Source: Pirellulaceae bacterium
GTDB taxonomy: Bacteria; Planctomycetota; Planctomycetia; Pirellulales; Pirellulaceae
Direction of reading: 5' to 3'
Length of the DNA stretch: 5,201 nt
Assembly (NCBI GenBank): GCA_020846515.1
Contig: JADLDX010000694.1
Coordinates: 1 to 5,201 of the forward strand
In this document: positions 4,899 to 5,201 of the stretch, piece by piece
Position numbering within the stretch: position 1 is the first letter of the stretch
Layout: every line of letters begins with the position of its first letter
The notes under the pieces: model-generated
Databases searched by the model: none
What the model was told of the DNA's origin: nothing
Seen by the model: the letters and a program-made list of their open reading frames with translations, nothing else
Program-made: the position numbers and the translations under genes

Positions 4899-5201
4899 GG
4901 TGACCGCTTCTTCACGCCTGCGCAACGTCTCTAAGGCGACGCGCGAGCCGACTTGCCGTTGTCGATGGTCAACCTGAACCGACGCTTGCTCGTCCATCAA
5001 CTGCAAAAAGACTTTTCCATTTGTAGGCATAAAGCGTAGCTGTCTTGCCAGATGACCGCCGACATGCTGGGCGACGATCGGAATCTGTTCGATGTCCAGG
5101 AACTTCTTAACAAATTCAATGTTTCGACTGCCCACATCCCACTGGGCTGCGATTTGATCCCCCCCGTGGGCGCCGCCGAAACTCTTGGCTGGCAAATGAC
5201 G
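4890..5201 (-). CDS. cheD: Chemoreceptor glutamine deamidase CheD, C-terminal part (start outside window)
   Basis: The frame is open to the right edge, and only the last 103 codons are visible. CheD deamidates specific glutamines of methyl-accepting chemotaxis receptors in the cytoplasm and, in many bacteria, interacts with CheC. The visible part fits the second half of the family: KSFGGA, then DVGSRNIEFVKKFL, then IPIVAQHVGGHLARQLRF, and a final strand GKVFLQLM. Compared with the better-known form (AED-x-GG), the Asp before VGG is His here. The catalytic Thr, Cys and His known from Thermotoga CheD lie in the N-terminal half and cannot be checked. After GKVFLQLM there is a tail of about 34 mostly polar, Arg/Gln-rich residues, longer than the short tail of Thermotoga CheD. 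A TTG near 5195 is internal to the domain and is not a start. Family assignment is confident; activity is not shown. Confidence 0.85.
   Translation of the reverse strand, partial: RHLPAKSFGGAHGGDQIAAQWDVGSRNIEFVKKFLDIEQIPIVAQHVGGHLARQLRFMPTNGKVFLQLMDEQASVQVDHRQRQVGSRVALETLRRREEAVTLF

Overview
The window looks like a chromosomal stretch from a Planctomycetota bacterium, most likely Pirellulaceae. This is an inference from three things: a large secreted S9 peptidase with the long signal-peptide n-region common in that group, a secreted Pro/Gln-rich low-complexity protein, and intergenic spaces filled with short hairpin repeats. No rRNA or other phylogenetic marker is present, so the assignment is moderate. 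No phage, plasmid, CRISPR, toxin-antitoxin or defence genes are visible.

Layout. Positions 1-660 hold an irregular cluster of about eight copies, whole or partial, of a roughly 54-nt hairpin element. Its outer arms are CGGGGACACAGGCAATG and CATTGC-n-TGTGTCCCCG, around a central TTGCTAGCAA palindrome. The first copy is cut by the window edge, so the cluster continues to the left. Two copies carry the same diverged right-hand flank of about 95-99 bp (116-210 and 660-758). Positions 661-947 have no convincing gene. They contain a second, unrelated hairpin repeat (822-847) and two stem-loops at the 3' end of the next gene.

A minus-strand gene (948-2195) encodes an exported low-complexity protein ending in a compact block that looks conserved. 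It is divergent from a plus-strand gene (2368-4401) for a secreted S9-family (prolyl oligopeptidase type) serine peptidase with its Ser-Asp-His triad intact; the two share a 172-bp intergenic region. The peptidase stop codon touches a 100-bp element (4401-4500) made of two inverted copies of the 822-847 hairpin repeat around a short core. A small YciI-family gene follows (4536-4829). A convergent, incomplete cheD (4890-5201, minus strand) runs off the right edge. A 19-nt tandem duplication in the yciI-cheD gap overlaps the cheD stop codon.

The genes do not form one obvious pathway. The two secreted proteins may share a divergent promoter region. cheD points to a chemotaxis locus to the right of the window. 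The most unusual content is the two families of structured intergenic repeats. One has a compensatory base-pair change between copies; the other can fold in two competing ways.
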